In this document: piece by piece, positions 17,606 to 27,000 of the stretch
Layout of the letters: each line of letters starts with the position of its first letter
Position numbering within the stretch: position 1 is the stretch's first letter
Assembly (NCBI RefSeq): GCF_044377145.1
Contig: NZ_JBILJQ010000018.1
Location: forward strand, 1-64,000
Origin: Aquimonas sp044377145
GTDB lineage: Bacteria > Pseudomonadota > Gammaproteobacteria > Xanthomonadales > Xanthomonadaceae
Length of the DNA stretch: 64,000 bases
Direction of reading: 5' to 3'
Position numbers and translations under genes: made by a program
The notes under the pieces: model-generated
The model's input: the letters and a program-made list of their open reading frames with translations, nothing else
Told to the model about the DNA's origin: nothing
Database searches by the model: none

Positions 17606-18336
17606 AAACCCATTCCGCCCCGCGTTCGCTGTTCGCCCTGCTGAGCGGCGCCAGTTTCGCCCTCGCCTTCGCCCAGATCGACACTGCGCGTGCCCAGGAA
17701 GACACCGCCGCGGTTGCCATGGACCAGGCCGCTGCGGTCGGCGCAGACCCCGCGCCGGCCGACCCGTTGCCCGCCATCCAGGCGCGCTGGGCCGAGGTCC
17801 GCTACCAGCTGCCCGAGGGCGAGCGGGTCAAGGCCTTTGATGCGCTGGTGAACGAAATCGGCCGCAGCCAGATGCACCACCCCGACGACCTGCGCCTGCA
17901 GGTATGGAAAGGTATCGTCCTGGCCAGCGAGGCCGGCGCACAGGGCGGCCTCGGCGCGCTGACCCTGGTCAAACAGGCCAAGGCCGAGTTCGAGGCGGTG
18001 ATCGAAAAAGACGGCCGCGTGCTCGACGGCTCCGCCTACACCAGCCTCGGCAGCCTGTACTACCAGGTGCCCGGCTGGCCGCTCGGCTTCGGCGATGAGG
18101 ACACCGCCGCCGAACTGCTCAAGCAGGGCCTAGCCATCGCCCCCGACGGCATCGACGCCAACTACTTCTATGCCGACTACCTGCTGGAGCAGGAGGACTA
18201 CGCGGGCGCTGTTGCGGCCTTCGAGAAGGCCTTGGCCGCACCGCCGCGGCCGGGCCGCGAAACCGCCGATGCCGGCCGCCGCGCCGAAATCGAACAAGGC
18301 CTGCGCAAGGCGCGCGAGGAGCTTGGGCAGGGCTAG
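17602..18336 (+). CDS. Secreted TPR-repeat protein
   Basis: The 244-aa protein has a signal peptide (about 1-32, ending near ARAQ). A helical domain with TPR-like repeats follows: residues about 90-135 (VWKGIVLASEAG, LTLVKQAKAEFEAVIE) and about 175-220 (ANYFYADYLLEQEDYAGAVAAFEKAL). A GWPLGFGD segment lies between the repeats. It is probably periplasmic and acts as a binding or scaffold protein. It is the last gene of the hemolysin-family operon, coupled to the dehydrogenase by ATGA, so its role is presumably tied to that pathway, possibly export or handling of the product (inference). Confidence 0.8.
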   Translation: MKTHSAPRSLFALLSGASFALAFAQIDTARAQEDTAAVAMDQAAAVGADPAPADPLPAIQARWAEVRYQLPEGERVKAFDALVNEIGRSQMHHPDDLRLQVWKGIVLASEAGAQGGLGALTLVKQAKAEFEAVIEKDGRVLDGSAYTSLGSLYYQVPGWPLGFGDEDTAAELLKQGLAIAPDGIDANYFYADYLLEQEDYAGAVAAFEKALAAPPRPGRETADAGRRAEIEQGLRKAREELGQG

Positions 18337-18422
18337 CCCTGAGCGTGGCAATCAGCGCGGCGGGCGAGGTCGCTGCAGTTCGATCGGCTTGCGCGCAGGC
18401 CGAGTTGGCTGCAGCAGCCCGC

Positions 18423-20105
18423 TCAGCGCCCGCCGCCGCTACGCCAGATCGACCAGATCAGCCAGGTCCCGCAGGCGCCGGCGCCGAGGAAGCCGAGCAG
18501 GCCGAACAATGGCAACCCGAACAGGGTCGGCCCGCCGGCAACCGTCATCACGATCGAGGAGCCGATGATCAGCGCCGCGGTGACGGTGCCGACGGTGAGC
18601 CGGTTCATCGAATGCTCGACCTGTTCGCCGAAACGCTTCAGGCGGTCGACATCGATGTGCACATTGAAGCGTCCGCGGCGCGCGGTCTGCAGCAGCTGGC
18701 GCAGCTCGCGCGGCATCGCCGCCAGCAGGGAAAGCGCATCCCCGGCAGCGCGCCAGCCGCGACGCGCCATCGCCCTGGGCCGATAGCGGCGCAGCACCGA
18801 GCGGCGCAGGAACGGCGCTGCCTCAGTCGCCATGTCGAAGCTCGGATCGAGCATGCGGCCCATGCCTTCGAGCGTTACGAACACCTTGATCACCAGCGCC
18901 AGGTCAGCCGGCAGCACCAGATGGTGGTCGCGCAGCAGGGCCATCACCTCCCCCAGCAGACGGCCGAACTGCAGCTGGCCGAGCGGCACGCTGTGGTAGC
19001 TGTCGATCAGCGCGTCGATGTCTTCGGTGAGCGCGCCCTCGTCCAGCTCACCCTCTTCGGCCCAGGCCAGCAGCACCTCGACTACGGCAGCCGTGTCGCG
19101 CGCGACCAGGCCCTGCATCAGTTCGACCAGCTGCGCACGGCGCGCTTCCGACAGCCGCCCGACCATGCCGAAATCGATCAGGCCGAGACGGTCGCCGACC
19201 AGCCAGAACACGTTGCCCGCATGTGGATCGGCGTGGAAGAAGCCGTCCTCGAACATCATCTTCAGCACCGCCTGGGCGCCGAGCCGGGCGACTGTGGCGC
19301 GGTCGGCACCGGCGGCGTCGAGTGCTGCGGAATCACACAGCGGCACGCCGTCGATGTAGTCCTGAACATTCACCCGCGGACCGGTCAGCGGCCAATGCAC
19401 CCGCGGCACCCCGATCTTCGGGTTCGCCGCAAAGCTCAGCGCGATCCGCTCGGCATGGCGGCCCTCGGCGGCGAAATCGAGCTCGCGCCGCAGCGAGGAC
19501 TTCAGCTGCCGCACCAGGGCCAGCGGCTGATAGCGCCGCCATTCCGGCCACTCCGATTCGACCATTTTGGCGATCCGCTCCAGCAATCGCGTGTCGGCCT
19601 CGATCACCGGCTCGATGCCCGGCCGGCGGATCTTAACCACCACCGCGGTTCCCTCATGCAGGCGGGCGCGATGCACCTGAGCGATCGAGGCCGCTGCCAG
19701 CGGCGTGGTGTCGAATTCGGCGAACACGGTCTCCACGCTGCCGCCCAGGTCCTCTTCAAGCTGCGCGCGCAGCTGCTCGAACTCAATCGGCGGGACCTTG
19801 TTTTGCAGCTTTTCGAACTCGGCGATCCACTCCGGCCCGAACAGGTCCACGCGCGTCGCCAGCACCTGGCCGAGCTTGACGAAACACGGCCCCAGTTCTT
19901 CCAGCACGCAGCGCACGCGCTGTTCGGGCTTGAGCGCGACCAGCGCCTCCAGATTCTGCGTCGGCAGCACCCGCCCGACCCGCTCCAGCGCACCCAGAAG
20001 GCCCAGCCGCCGAACCACATCGCCAAAGCCATGCCGCACGAGCACCACCGCCACTTCGTGCAGGCGGCCCAAGTCTCGTGCGGCGGTGAGGGTTTCCCAG
20101 AGCAT
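18423..20105 (-). CDS. ubiB: UbiB/ABC1-family atypical kinase
   Basis: The 560-aa protein has the ADCK/UbiB signature: KxGQ motif (FVKLGQVLATRVDL, about 75-88), the alanine-rich loop AAASIAQVHRA, the ion-pair Lys in VVVKIRRPG, catalytic FFHADPHAGNVF and LIDFGMVGRL. Two C-terminal hydrophobic helices anchor it to the membrane. The family supports ubiquinone biosynthesis through an ATPase activity. The start at 20105 (MLWETL) is preferred to the upstream in-frame start at 20156. It stands alone, convergent with the hemolysin-family operon. Whether it is the true UbiB or a paralogue cannot be settled, as no other ubi genes are adjacent. Confidence 0.88.
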   Translation of the reverse strand: MLWETLTAARDLGRLHEVAVVLVRHGFGDVVRRLGLLGALERVGRVLPTQNLEALVALKPEQRVRCVLEELGPCFVKLGQVLATRVDLFGPEWIAEFEKLQNKVPPIEFEQLRAQLEEDLGGSVETVFAEFDTTPLAAASIAQVHRARLHEGTAVVVKIRRPGIEPVIEADTRLLERIAKMVESEWPEWRRYQPLALVRQLKSSLRRELDFAAEGRHAERIALSFAANPKIGVPRVHWPLTGPRVNVQDYIDGVPLCDSAALDAAGADRATVARLGAQAVLKMMFEDGFFHADPHAGNVFWLVGDRLGLIDFGMVGRLSEARRAQLVELMQGLVARDTAAVVEVLLAWAEEGELDEGALTEDIDALIDSYHSVPLGQLQFGRLLGEVMALLRDHHLVLPADLALVIKVFVTLEGMGRMLDPSFDMATEAAPFLRRSVLRRYRPRAMARRGWRAAGDALSLLAAMPRELRQLLQTARRGRFNVHIDVDRLKRFGEQVEHSMNRLTVGTVTAALIIGSSIVMTVAGGPTLFGLPLFGLLGFLGAGACGTWLIWSIWRSGGGR

Positions 20106-20558
20106 GGACGGGAGTGTAGACGCCCGGCTGTAGCTGGGCGCGGTGTAGGCTGACACGCCTCAGCAGACACCCGAGCACCGCCATGCAATCGCCGCCCGTT
20201 CCGAAGCTATGGCAGCAGCTGCTGATCTGGAGTCTCGGTTCGGTTTCGGTGCTGCAGGTCGGTGGCAGGTGCGTGTGCGCGTGCGACGAGCACAATGCGT
20301 GGAAAGCATCGGCACGCACAGGATGAGAGGCTGTTCGTCTGGTGGGTCAAGACCCACCCTATGAACGAAGCGCGCACGGTGCAGGTATCGGCCGCTCCCG
20401 GATCCGCATAGGGTGGGTCTTGACCCACCGCCCTCCCGCGCCAATGCTCACGCCGCCCGGATGCGTCCGAGCGCCTGCCGCGACGACCTTGGGGTTCTGG
20501 TGACTGTCGCGTCGAATGCGGCGACAGCCAAACCGGTGGCCCGGGTCAAGGCCGAAGT
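20106..20558. other. Intergenic region with REPIN
   Basis: Between ubiB and the REP-associated transposase lie a short plus-strand frame (20183-20326, 47 codons, starting MQSPPVPKLWQQLL, unrecognised and of low confidence) and one REPIN at 20341-20429. The remaining 130 bp up to the transposase stop contain nothing I recognise. Confidence 0.5.
20341..20429. repeat. REPIN (inverted pair of REP sequences)
   Basis: A 23-bp REP beginning GGTGGGTCAAGACCCACC and ending CTATG (20341-20363) is followed 43 bp later by its exact inverse (20407-20429, CATAGGG...). The core GGTGGGTC-AA-GACCCACC is itself palindromic. The total length is 89 bp, the same as the copy at 21368-21456. It lies 129 bp downstream of the REP-associated transposase gene. 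Confidence 0.9.
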
Positions 20559-21068
20559 TCAGCCGGCGATCGAGTTGCCCCAGTCTGGCGCGAGCAAACC
20601 GTCGCGGACGTGGCGATGGAAGCTCGAATGCGGCCAATCCCGAGCGCGCTCGGCGTAGCCATGCTTGACCGGGTTGTAATGGATGTAATCGATATGGGCG
20701 TGCAGGTCGCGTTCGTCGAGGATGAGACGCTCGTAGTATCGCCGCTGCCAGATGCCACGCTCACCCTTTGCGCTGCGGCTGGGGCTGAGCGATTCGCCCA
20801 GCGGTAGGCCGCGGGAGAACACGGTCTTGATCTGGCGCCAGCGTGTGGCGTTGTCAGCGTCGTCTTCGGGCAGCGACCACAAACAGTGGAGATGATCTGG
20901 CAGCACGACCGCGGCCACCAGTTCGAAGGACCGCTGGGTACGGGTTGCGCGAAAAGCTTCGCGTAGCAGAGTGATGTGATCCACCAGCAGGCTCTGCTCG
21001 CGGTTCCAGAGATTCACCGTGAAGAAGCAGGTCGCTCCGGGTGTATGAAGGCGTCGATAGTTCGGCAT
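20559..21068 (-). CDS. REP-associated tyrosine transposase (RAYT)
   Basis: The 169-aa Y1-family HUH nuclease begins MPNYRRLHTPGATCFFTV, typical of RAYTs. It has the metal-binding HUH motif LPDHLHCLW (His59, His61), GIWQRRYYERLI, and the catalytic tyrosine region IDYIHYNPVKHGY (Tyr128 or Tyr131). These enzymes act on single-stranded REP/REPIN DNA and are usually single-copy and vertically inherited. The gene is bracketed by matching REP elements at 20341-20429, 21211-21233 and 21368-21456, which supports the assignment. ATG 21068 is chosen over GTG 21074 because it matches the family N-terminus. The gene appears intact. Confidence 0.92.
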   Translation of the reverse strand: MPNYRRLHTPGATCFFTVNLWNREQSLLVDHITLLREAFRATRTQRSFELVAAVVLPDHLHCLWSLPEDDADNATRWRQIKTVFSRGLPLGESLSPSRSAKGERGIWQRRYYERLILDERDLHAHIDYIHYNPVKHGYAERARDWPHSSFHRHVRDGLLAPDWGNSIAG

Positions 21069-21210
21069 GCCCACGATGATGTCCCGACCCGGGGAGGCCG
21101 GCGATCGCGAAGTGGCGCGCTGTCGGGTAGGAGTTCTCCCCGGCCCGACGACACTGTCCCGAGCCGGTGCATCACCGGCAGACCTCCAATCCGAAAGGTT
21201 GCGCTTCGCC

Positions 21211-21233
21211 CATAGGGTGGGTCTTGACCCACC
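21211..21233. repeat. Single REP element
   Basis: This is one 23-bp copy in the CATAGGGTGGGTCTTGAC... orientation, identical to the REPs at 20407-20429 and 21434-21456. It lies 142 bp upstream of the transposase start with no nearby partner. Apart from this and the REPIN at 21368, the 21069-21534 interval holds no gene I can support. Confidence 0.9.
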
Positions 21234-21367
21234 GCGCTCGCGCGGCTTTCAGGTGTTCGAGCATGGTCGCAAGGGCCCGACGACAAACCCGTCGGATCTC
21301 AATCGGGGCACGCAATCGGCGTGGTCCGACACCAAGCAAACGCAGAGCGCGGCGAAGGTTGAGGTTA

Positions 21368-21456
21368 GGTGGGTCAAGACCCACCCTATGGACGAAACGC
21401 GCACGCTGCAGGTATCGGCCGCACGCGGATCGACATAGGGTGGGTCTTGACCCACC
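21368..21456. repeat. REPIN (second copy)
   Basis: An inverted REP pair (21368-21390 and 21434-21456) is separated by 43 bp. The spacer is clearly homologous to that of the REPIN at 20341: both contain TGCAGGTATCGGCCGC with scattered substitutions elsewhere. The equal 89-bp size and conserved spacer show that the pair moves or is copied as a unit. Confidence 0.9.
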
Positions 21457-21534
21457 GCGACCACGACACGACCACGACTCCGCACCTTGCCCAAAGGATT
21501 GCATCTCCGGCTGGACGCGTCTGGACGCGATCCG

Positions 21535-22386
21535 CTACGGATAGCTGAATCGCTTGACCAGGGTCAGCTCGCCCGGCGCGCGCATCGGCACCTGCACGGT
21601 TTCGCGTTTCTCATTCACCGTGCCTTCCTGGCTGACCAGGGTGATGCTGGCGACGGTCAGCGCCTGTTCGGCTTCGCCCTCGCTGTAGCCGCCGCCGTAG
21701 AAATTCACGTAGACCAGGTACACGCCGGGTAACGGCGTGGGGCTGGCGAAAATTTCCGGCCCGTAGCCGGTAGTGACGTCGATATCGATGGCGCCGCCGT
21801 TGTCGAGCGAGCGCTGCCCGTACCAGGCATGGCCGCCGTCGGGCGTCACCACGTGCAGGTCGAGGTCGGTGCCGTCGGTGTCCCAGCCCAGCAGGATCCG
21901 CAGCTTGGCCGGGGTGGCGCCATTGGGCAGGGCGTAGAACTGCAGCCGGCGCCGCGCACTGTGGTCGCCACTGCGCAGCTCGATGCTGTTGCTGCCGGCA
22001 GGGAAGATGTAGGGGCGGTCGAAGCTGCCGTCGTCTTCGACCCGCTGCGGCATCGCCACGCCATTCACCACCAGCGTCGCCGGGCCCTTGGCAGCACCGC
22101 GCACGCGGCCGCGGATCCGCGCGCTGTCGGCCTGGTCGAGCGGGCTGCTGAGGTTGCTGGCCGGATAGTTCACTTCCTGCATGAAGTTCGCGCCCTCGCC
22201 GCCCTGCTGGCGCCAGCCGGCGCGCGGGCTGCTGAACTCGACGCTCGGGATGTCGGTGCTCGGGGTGTCAACGTCCGAGGTCTCCTGCGCGCCAACCAGC
22301 GGCGCCAGCAGCAGGCTGGTGATCAGCAGGGCCAGCCGCCTACTCAAGCAGCAGCCGGCGGGTCCAGTCTTCGATAAAGCTTTCAT
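21535..22386 (-). CDS. Secreted DUF2135 protein (YfaP-like), copy 1
   Basis: The 283-aa protein has a signal peptide (about 15-33, ending LVGAQ), an N-terminal strand-rich region (FSSPRAGWRQQGG, TLVVNGVAMPQ, GSNSIELRSGD) and the DUF2135 core. The core reads LLGWDTDGTDLDLHVVTPDG, HAWYG, DVTTGYGPEIF, GVYLVYVNFYGGG and NEKRETVQVPM. The D-x-D-x-D-L-D-L-H cluster may bind calcium. It is the last gene of the alpha-2-macroglobulin operon, overlapping the DUF2300 gene. The start is uncertain between 22386 and 22395. A diverged paralogue of the same length heads the operon at 31110-31961. Confidence 0.85.
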   Translation of the reverse strand: MKALSKTGPAGCCLSRRLALLITSLLLAPLVGAQETSDVDTPSTDIPSVEFSSPRAGWRQQGGEGANFMQEVNYPASNLSSPLDQADSARIRGRVRGAAKGPATLVVNGVAMPQRVEDDGSFDRPYIFPAGSNSIELRSGDHSARRRLQFYALPNGATPAKLRILLGWDTDGTDLDLHVVTPDGGHAWYGQRSLDNGGAIDIDVTTGYGPEIFASPTPLPGVYLVYVNFYGGGYSEGEAEQALTVASITLVSQEGTVNEKRETVQVPMRAPGELTLVKRFSYP

Positions 22387-24004
22387 CTTCGCCATGGGGA
22401 TGGGCCTCGAAGCCCAAGTGGAGGTATTCGTGGGTAAGGTCGAGCCGATCCTGCTGGCTGCGCAGGCCGCGCACATGGATGCGCTTGCGCGCGCGGTCGA
22501 CGAAGGGTCGGCCGCTGAGCAATCGGCAGACTTCGAAATCGCTGCGCTCCTGGTAGCCGGGCTCGGCCTGCAGGCGCGGGCGCCAGCGCGGCAGCTGGGC
22601 CTGCAGCCAGGCCTGTGCATCGGGCAAGGCCTCGCAGCGCGCCTGCGCCTGCTGCAGCGGGGCGAGATCGGCGCGCGGAAAGTGCTCACGCAGGATCGCG
22701 CTGACGCCCTCGCCGGCTGCCGCCGCGGCCTGCGCCTGGCGCCAGCCGAGCTGGTCCGCCCCGGCCTGATCGAGGTGATAGCGCACCGCGCTGCCGGCCA
22801 GAACGAGCTCGGCGCTGAAGGCGGCGTGGGCGCGTGCGGCCTCACCCGGCGGCTGCGCGAGCACGCGCTGGCGCGCGCTGCTGTCGTCGATACTCAGGCA
22901 TTCGCCGGCGCGGCTGGCGTTCTGCTGCAGGTAGCTGCGGATGACGATGGCCAGCGCGCGCGCGGCGGCAGCGGGTTCGCTGGCGGCTTCGCGCTCCAGC
23001 ACGCGGGCGACGTAGTCTTCGCCGCGCAGGCGGGCGATCAGGCGCGGGCCGCTGTCGGCGTAGTCGAGCAGCAATTCGCCTTCGGAACGGATCTCGAACT
23101 GGCTGCCGTGCTGGAAATGCACCCGATAGCGGCCGCGCAGCGCGCCGGGTGCGGCCGGCTGCGCGGTGTCTGCATGTTCGACACGACGGATCGGATAGCG
23201 CGCGAACATTCGCACCTGCACGCAGTCCTCGCCAGCGGCGGGCAGTTGCACCGGCAGTGCTCGCGCCAGCGCCGGGGCGAAGCGGGTCAGCACGCTGCGG
23301 CTGGTGCCTTCGCCCTGCGCCCACAGCGGGCTGCCGTCGGCTGACCAGCCGGCAAATCCCGCAATGCGATCAGCGCTGTCGTCATCGCGGTGCCAGCTCC
23401 AGGTCTTGACCCGCAGCTGCGAGCCCAGCGCATCGAACACGGCCGCTGGCTGCTGCAGCACCGCGGCGGCCAGCAGCTGCTGCTGGGCCTGGCGGGTCGG
23501 CAAGCGCGCCAGCAGGGCCAGCAGTTCGTCGATCCGCACTTTCGTGTCGGGCCGGAGCTGGTCGAGCTCCAGCAGCCAGGCCGGCGCCTGCTGTCGGGCC
23601 CAGTAGCTGCGCCAGGCGTTGGCATCGATCTGCAGCCGCGCGGGTTCGAAGTACAGGCCGCAGGAGCGCAGCAGGGCGTCGTTGCGTTCGATCTTCTGAC
23701 CGGGCTCGCAGCAGTAGACTTCGTCGCGGTGCTGGCCACTGCAGGTGTAGGCCGGTTCGTTCTGTTGGGTATCCAGCAGCCAGGCGTGCGCGAACAGCTT
23801 CCACACGCTGCCCAGCGGCGCGCGCAGCGCTGCGGCGTCGGGCATCGGCGCTTCGCCACCGTCGACGCCGAGCTGACGCACGCGCAGCGCGCCATCGCGC
23901 AGTTCGGCCAGCTGCAGGGTGTCGGCCTGCAGCTGCGGCGCGAGTGCGGCGAGCGTCGCCGCCAGCGCGATGCGCAGGTGGCGCCGATTGGCAAAGTTGG
24001 GCAT
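22340..24004 (-). CDS. DUF2300 protein (YfaQ-like)
   Basis: This is a 554-aa exported protein with a signal peptide (about 8-27) and three recognisable parts. Near the N-terminus, APLGSVWKLFAHAWL carries an SxxK (Ser66, Lys69) like penicillin-binding or class D serine hydrolases. The middle (about 331-371, RGEDYVARVLEREAAS and RALAIVIRSYLQQN) resembles SpoIID-type amidase-enhancer domains. The end has HEYLH (about 525-529) in a metalloprotease-like HExxH context. E. coli YfaQ is the presumed counterpart from operon position. Activity is unproven; a peptidoglycan-related role is an inference. It lies 60 bp after the macroglobulin gene. Confidence 0.82.
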   Translation of the reverse strand: MPNFANRRHLRIALAATLAALAPQLQADTLQLAELRDGALRVRQLGVDGGEAPMPDAAALRAPLGSVWKLFAHAWLLDTQQNEPAYTCSGQHRDEVYCCEPGQKIERNDALLRSCGLYFEPARLQIDANAWRSYWARQQAPAWLLELDQLRPDTKVRIDELLALLARLPTRQAQQQLLAAAVLQQPAAVFDALGSQLRVKTWSWHRDDDSADRIAGFAGWSADGSPLWAQGEGTSRSVLTRFAPALARALPVQLPAAGEDCVQVRMFARYPIRRVEHADTAQPAAPGALRGRYRVHFQHGSQFEIRSEGELLLDYADSGPRLIARLRGEDYVARVLEREAASEPAAAARALAIVIRSYLQQNASRAGECLSIDDSSARQRVLAQPPGEAARAHAAFSAELVLAGSAVRYHLDQAGADQLGWRQAQAAAAAGEGVSAILREHFPRADLAPLQQAQARCEALPDAQAWLQAQLPRWRPRLQAEPGYQERSDFEVCRLLSGRPFVDRARKRIHVRGLRSQQDRLDLTHEYLHLGFEAHPHGEDESFIEDWTRRLLLE

Positions 24005-24064
24005 CCGCTCAGGGCCGTGCTGCTGGCATCGGTGCGCCGGTGTCGGCGCCGTGTCCGGCGATGC

Positions 24065-27000
24065 TCACTCCACCACCACCCGCGCCAGCGCCGGCTCGGT
24101 TTCCCAGGCTTCCTGGCCGGGCTGGTACATGCGGGTGTAGCGCGCCGGTGGGAGCTTGAACTCGCCGCGCTGCGAGAACCGCAGCAGATGGCGGTAGCTG
24201 GCGGTGCCGACCAGTACATCGACCGGCAGCGCGTAGGCGAGCTGGCCGGGTTCGTGGCGGGCGCGCTCCAGCGCCGGTGCGGCGACATCGCCGCTGCCGG
24301 CGACCAGGTTCAGGCCCCAGGTGGTGCGCTCGACATCGGCACCGGGCGGCAGCGGCACTTCGACCAGGCCGTAGTGCAGGGCGCCGTCCGCAGTGTTGCG
24401 CAGTTCGATCTCGTCCAGATACAGCGCACTGCTCTGCAGCGGTGCATCGGCGGCGACCGCCTGCAGGCTGAACTCGAACGCGCTGCTGCCGGGCACCAGC
24501 TTCCACAGCCGGCGGCTGATCTGCACCGGCAGCTCGCTGCTGGGGCTGGCGGCGCTGTCGTAGCCAATCCGTGCGCTGAGCACCGTGCCCGGCAGCTGTG
24601 CGAAGGCCAGATCGGTCGGCGGCTGCGCGCCGGTCCAGCGCCAGCGCGGCTCAAGTGCCGGGCCATCGACACGCTGCCAGTCGCCCGTCGGGGCCGGTGC
24701 TGCGGCGCTGTCGCCGGCGGCGGCGGCCTGCTGCAGCCAGCTCAGGGCCAGCGCACGTTCCAGGGTCGACTGCTCGGGCGCGAGCTGGGCGAACACGGCG
24801 GCGATCGCCGCTGGATCCGCCGCGCCGCGGTGCAGACGCAGCGCCTGCGCGAACGGCAATGCGCTCTCGGCCAGCCGACGCTCGGCAGCCTCGGCCAGCT
24901 TGGCCAGTTTGGGCGGCGCCTCAAGTTTCAGTTCCGCGGCCAGACGCAGGCCCAGCAGGGTGGCGGCAGCATGCGCCTGGGCCGAATTCGGCGCGGCGAA
25001 AACCAGGCTGTCCACGACCTCGATCGTGTCCGGCTGTTCGGGCATCGGCGTTTCCGCCAGCGCGCTGAGCGCGCCTTCCAGCAGGGTCTTCACCGGCAGC
25101 TGCATCGCATGCGCGAAGTCGAGGATCAGCATCCGCTTCAGCGGCGCCATGCCGTCGGCCTGCTCGCTGTAGATCTGCAGCACGCGTTCGAAGTGGCCGG
25201 GCGGCAGCGCCACGCCGAGCGCGCGGCTGGCGTGGAAGTCGGCGTAGTAGGCATAGGCGGTCAGGAAGGCGTCTTCGCTGCCCTCCGCGCCCCACCAGCT
25301 GAAGCGTGCGCTGGGGCCGGCCATCTGCATCAGCCGCAGGCGACCGTTCGCCAACACCAGGCGCAGCCGATCCTGCTGGGCCGGGCTGGCCTGCTGCAGA
25401 CTGGGCAGGGCCAGCGCCAGCGGCAGCAGGCGGCTGGCGGTCTGCTCGCTGCAGCCCCAGGGGTAGTCGATCAGGTCATCCAGCGCGCTGCGGAACAGGG
25501 CCGCGCTGCCGACCGCAAGCCGTAGCTCGATCTCACCGGCATCGGCCGGCAGCGCCAGCGGCGTGCTCGCCGCGTTCGGCTGCAGGCTCAGGCTGGAGCG
25601 CGCCCGCCAGGTTTCGGCGAGGGCTTCGAGATCGACGCTGAGCGCGTCGGCGCGCTGATCGTTCTGATACAGCTCGGCCACCAGCTCGCCGCCGCTGGCG
25701 GTGTCGAGCGCGTCAATGGCAAGGAAGTTGGCGCCGCGCTGCAGCCGATGCGGCTGGCGCTGCTCGCTGCCCTTCCAGCGGCTGAGCAGCTCGACGTCGA
25801 CCGCTTCGCTGCCCTGGTTGAACGCCAACAGGCCGAGCTGAGGCGCATCGCCGGCGCGGAACTGGGTCGGTCCGGACCATTTCAGATACAGCGGCTGCTC
25901 GCTACGGATGAAGGCGCGGCGCTGGCCGACAAGGCCGTCGTCGGCGACCGCACGTGCGGTGATGCGCCAGCGGGTCAGCGAGTCCGGCATGCGGAAGCTC
26001 AGCCGCGCCCGACCCTGGGCATCGGTCTGCAGCAGCGGCGCCCAGGCTGCGGTATCGACTTCTTCGCGACGCGGCCGCTCCAGCACCTTGACCCCGCGCT
26101 CGCTGCGGTTGCCGGCCGGCGGCGGGCTGGGTCGGCCCGGCAGGGCGACGTCGTAGCTGATGAAGGACAGGCTGGCCGCGGTCCGCACATTGTTACGCCG
26201 CGGATGGAAGAAGAACTCGCCGATGGTCGGTGCGATCTCCGGCTGCAGCGCATAGATCATCTCGTCGACCACCGACACCGTCAGCCGGGTCGGCTGCGGC
26301 TTGCCGTCGCGCGTGGTTTCGAACTCCAGCGTCACCGTTTCGCCGGGCCGATACAGCTCGCGCTCGGGGCGGATGGCGACCTCGATCGAAGGCATCGTCA
26401 CCTTGATGCCGGCGTTCTGGAAGCTGTATTCGCCGGCCTGGGTGTAGAGCACAGAAAAGGTCAGATTGGGCGCGAACTCCGCGGTGACCGGAATGCGCGC
26501 GCGGAACTGCGTCTCGTTGAGGCGTTCGAGGCTGAGCCAGTCGGCGCCGGCACTGAGCAGGGCGGTGGCTTCGACCTGATCGCGCTCCAGCGTCAGCAGG
26601 GCCTCGGCGACCGGCTGCGGAAACGTCAGCAGGGCTTCGGCGGTGGCGCCGTGCTGGTATTCGGCCTGGTCGAGAACAATCTCGATGCTGCCCGGGCTGG
26701 CGCGCACGCCGTCGCCGCTGACCGCGTGACCGGTGCCGCCGAGGATCTGCCCGTGCTGATTGAGCAGGCTGATGTTGTAGGTGCCGGGCTGGGGCAGCCT
26801 CAACTCGAAGCTGTCGGCATCCGCGGCCAGCGCGCCCTCGCCGCGGCTGCGGTCTTCCAGTCGGACCCAGGTGTAGCGCTGTGGCGCATCGCCGCGCTGG
26901 TCGCCCTCGGCGCTGTAGCGCAGGCGCAGGGTGTCGCCGACCGCACTGAAGCGGCGCTCGGCCTGCAGCCGGTACTGCGCGGCGCCGCGCTCGATCAGGA

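Noticed and set aside
20183..20326. 47-codon frame starting MQSPPVPKLW between ubiB and the REPIN
   Set aside because: No family recognised and no conserved context; mentioned only in the intergenic entry.
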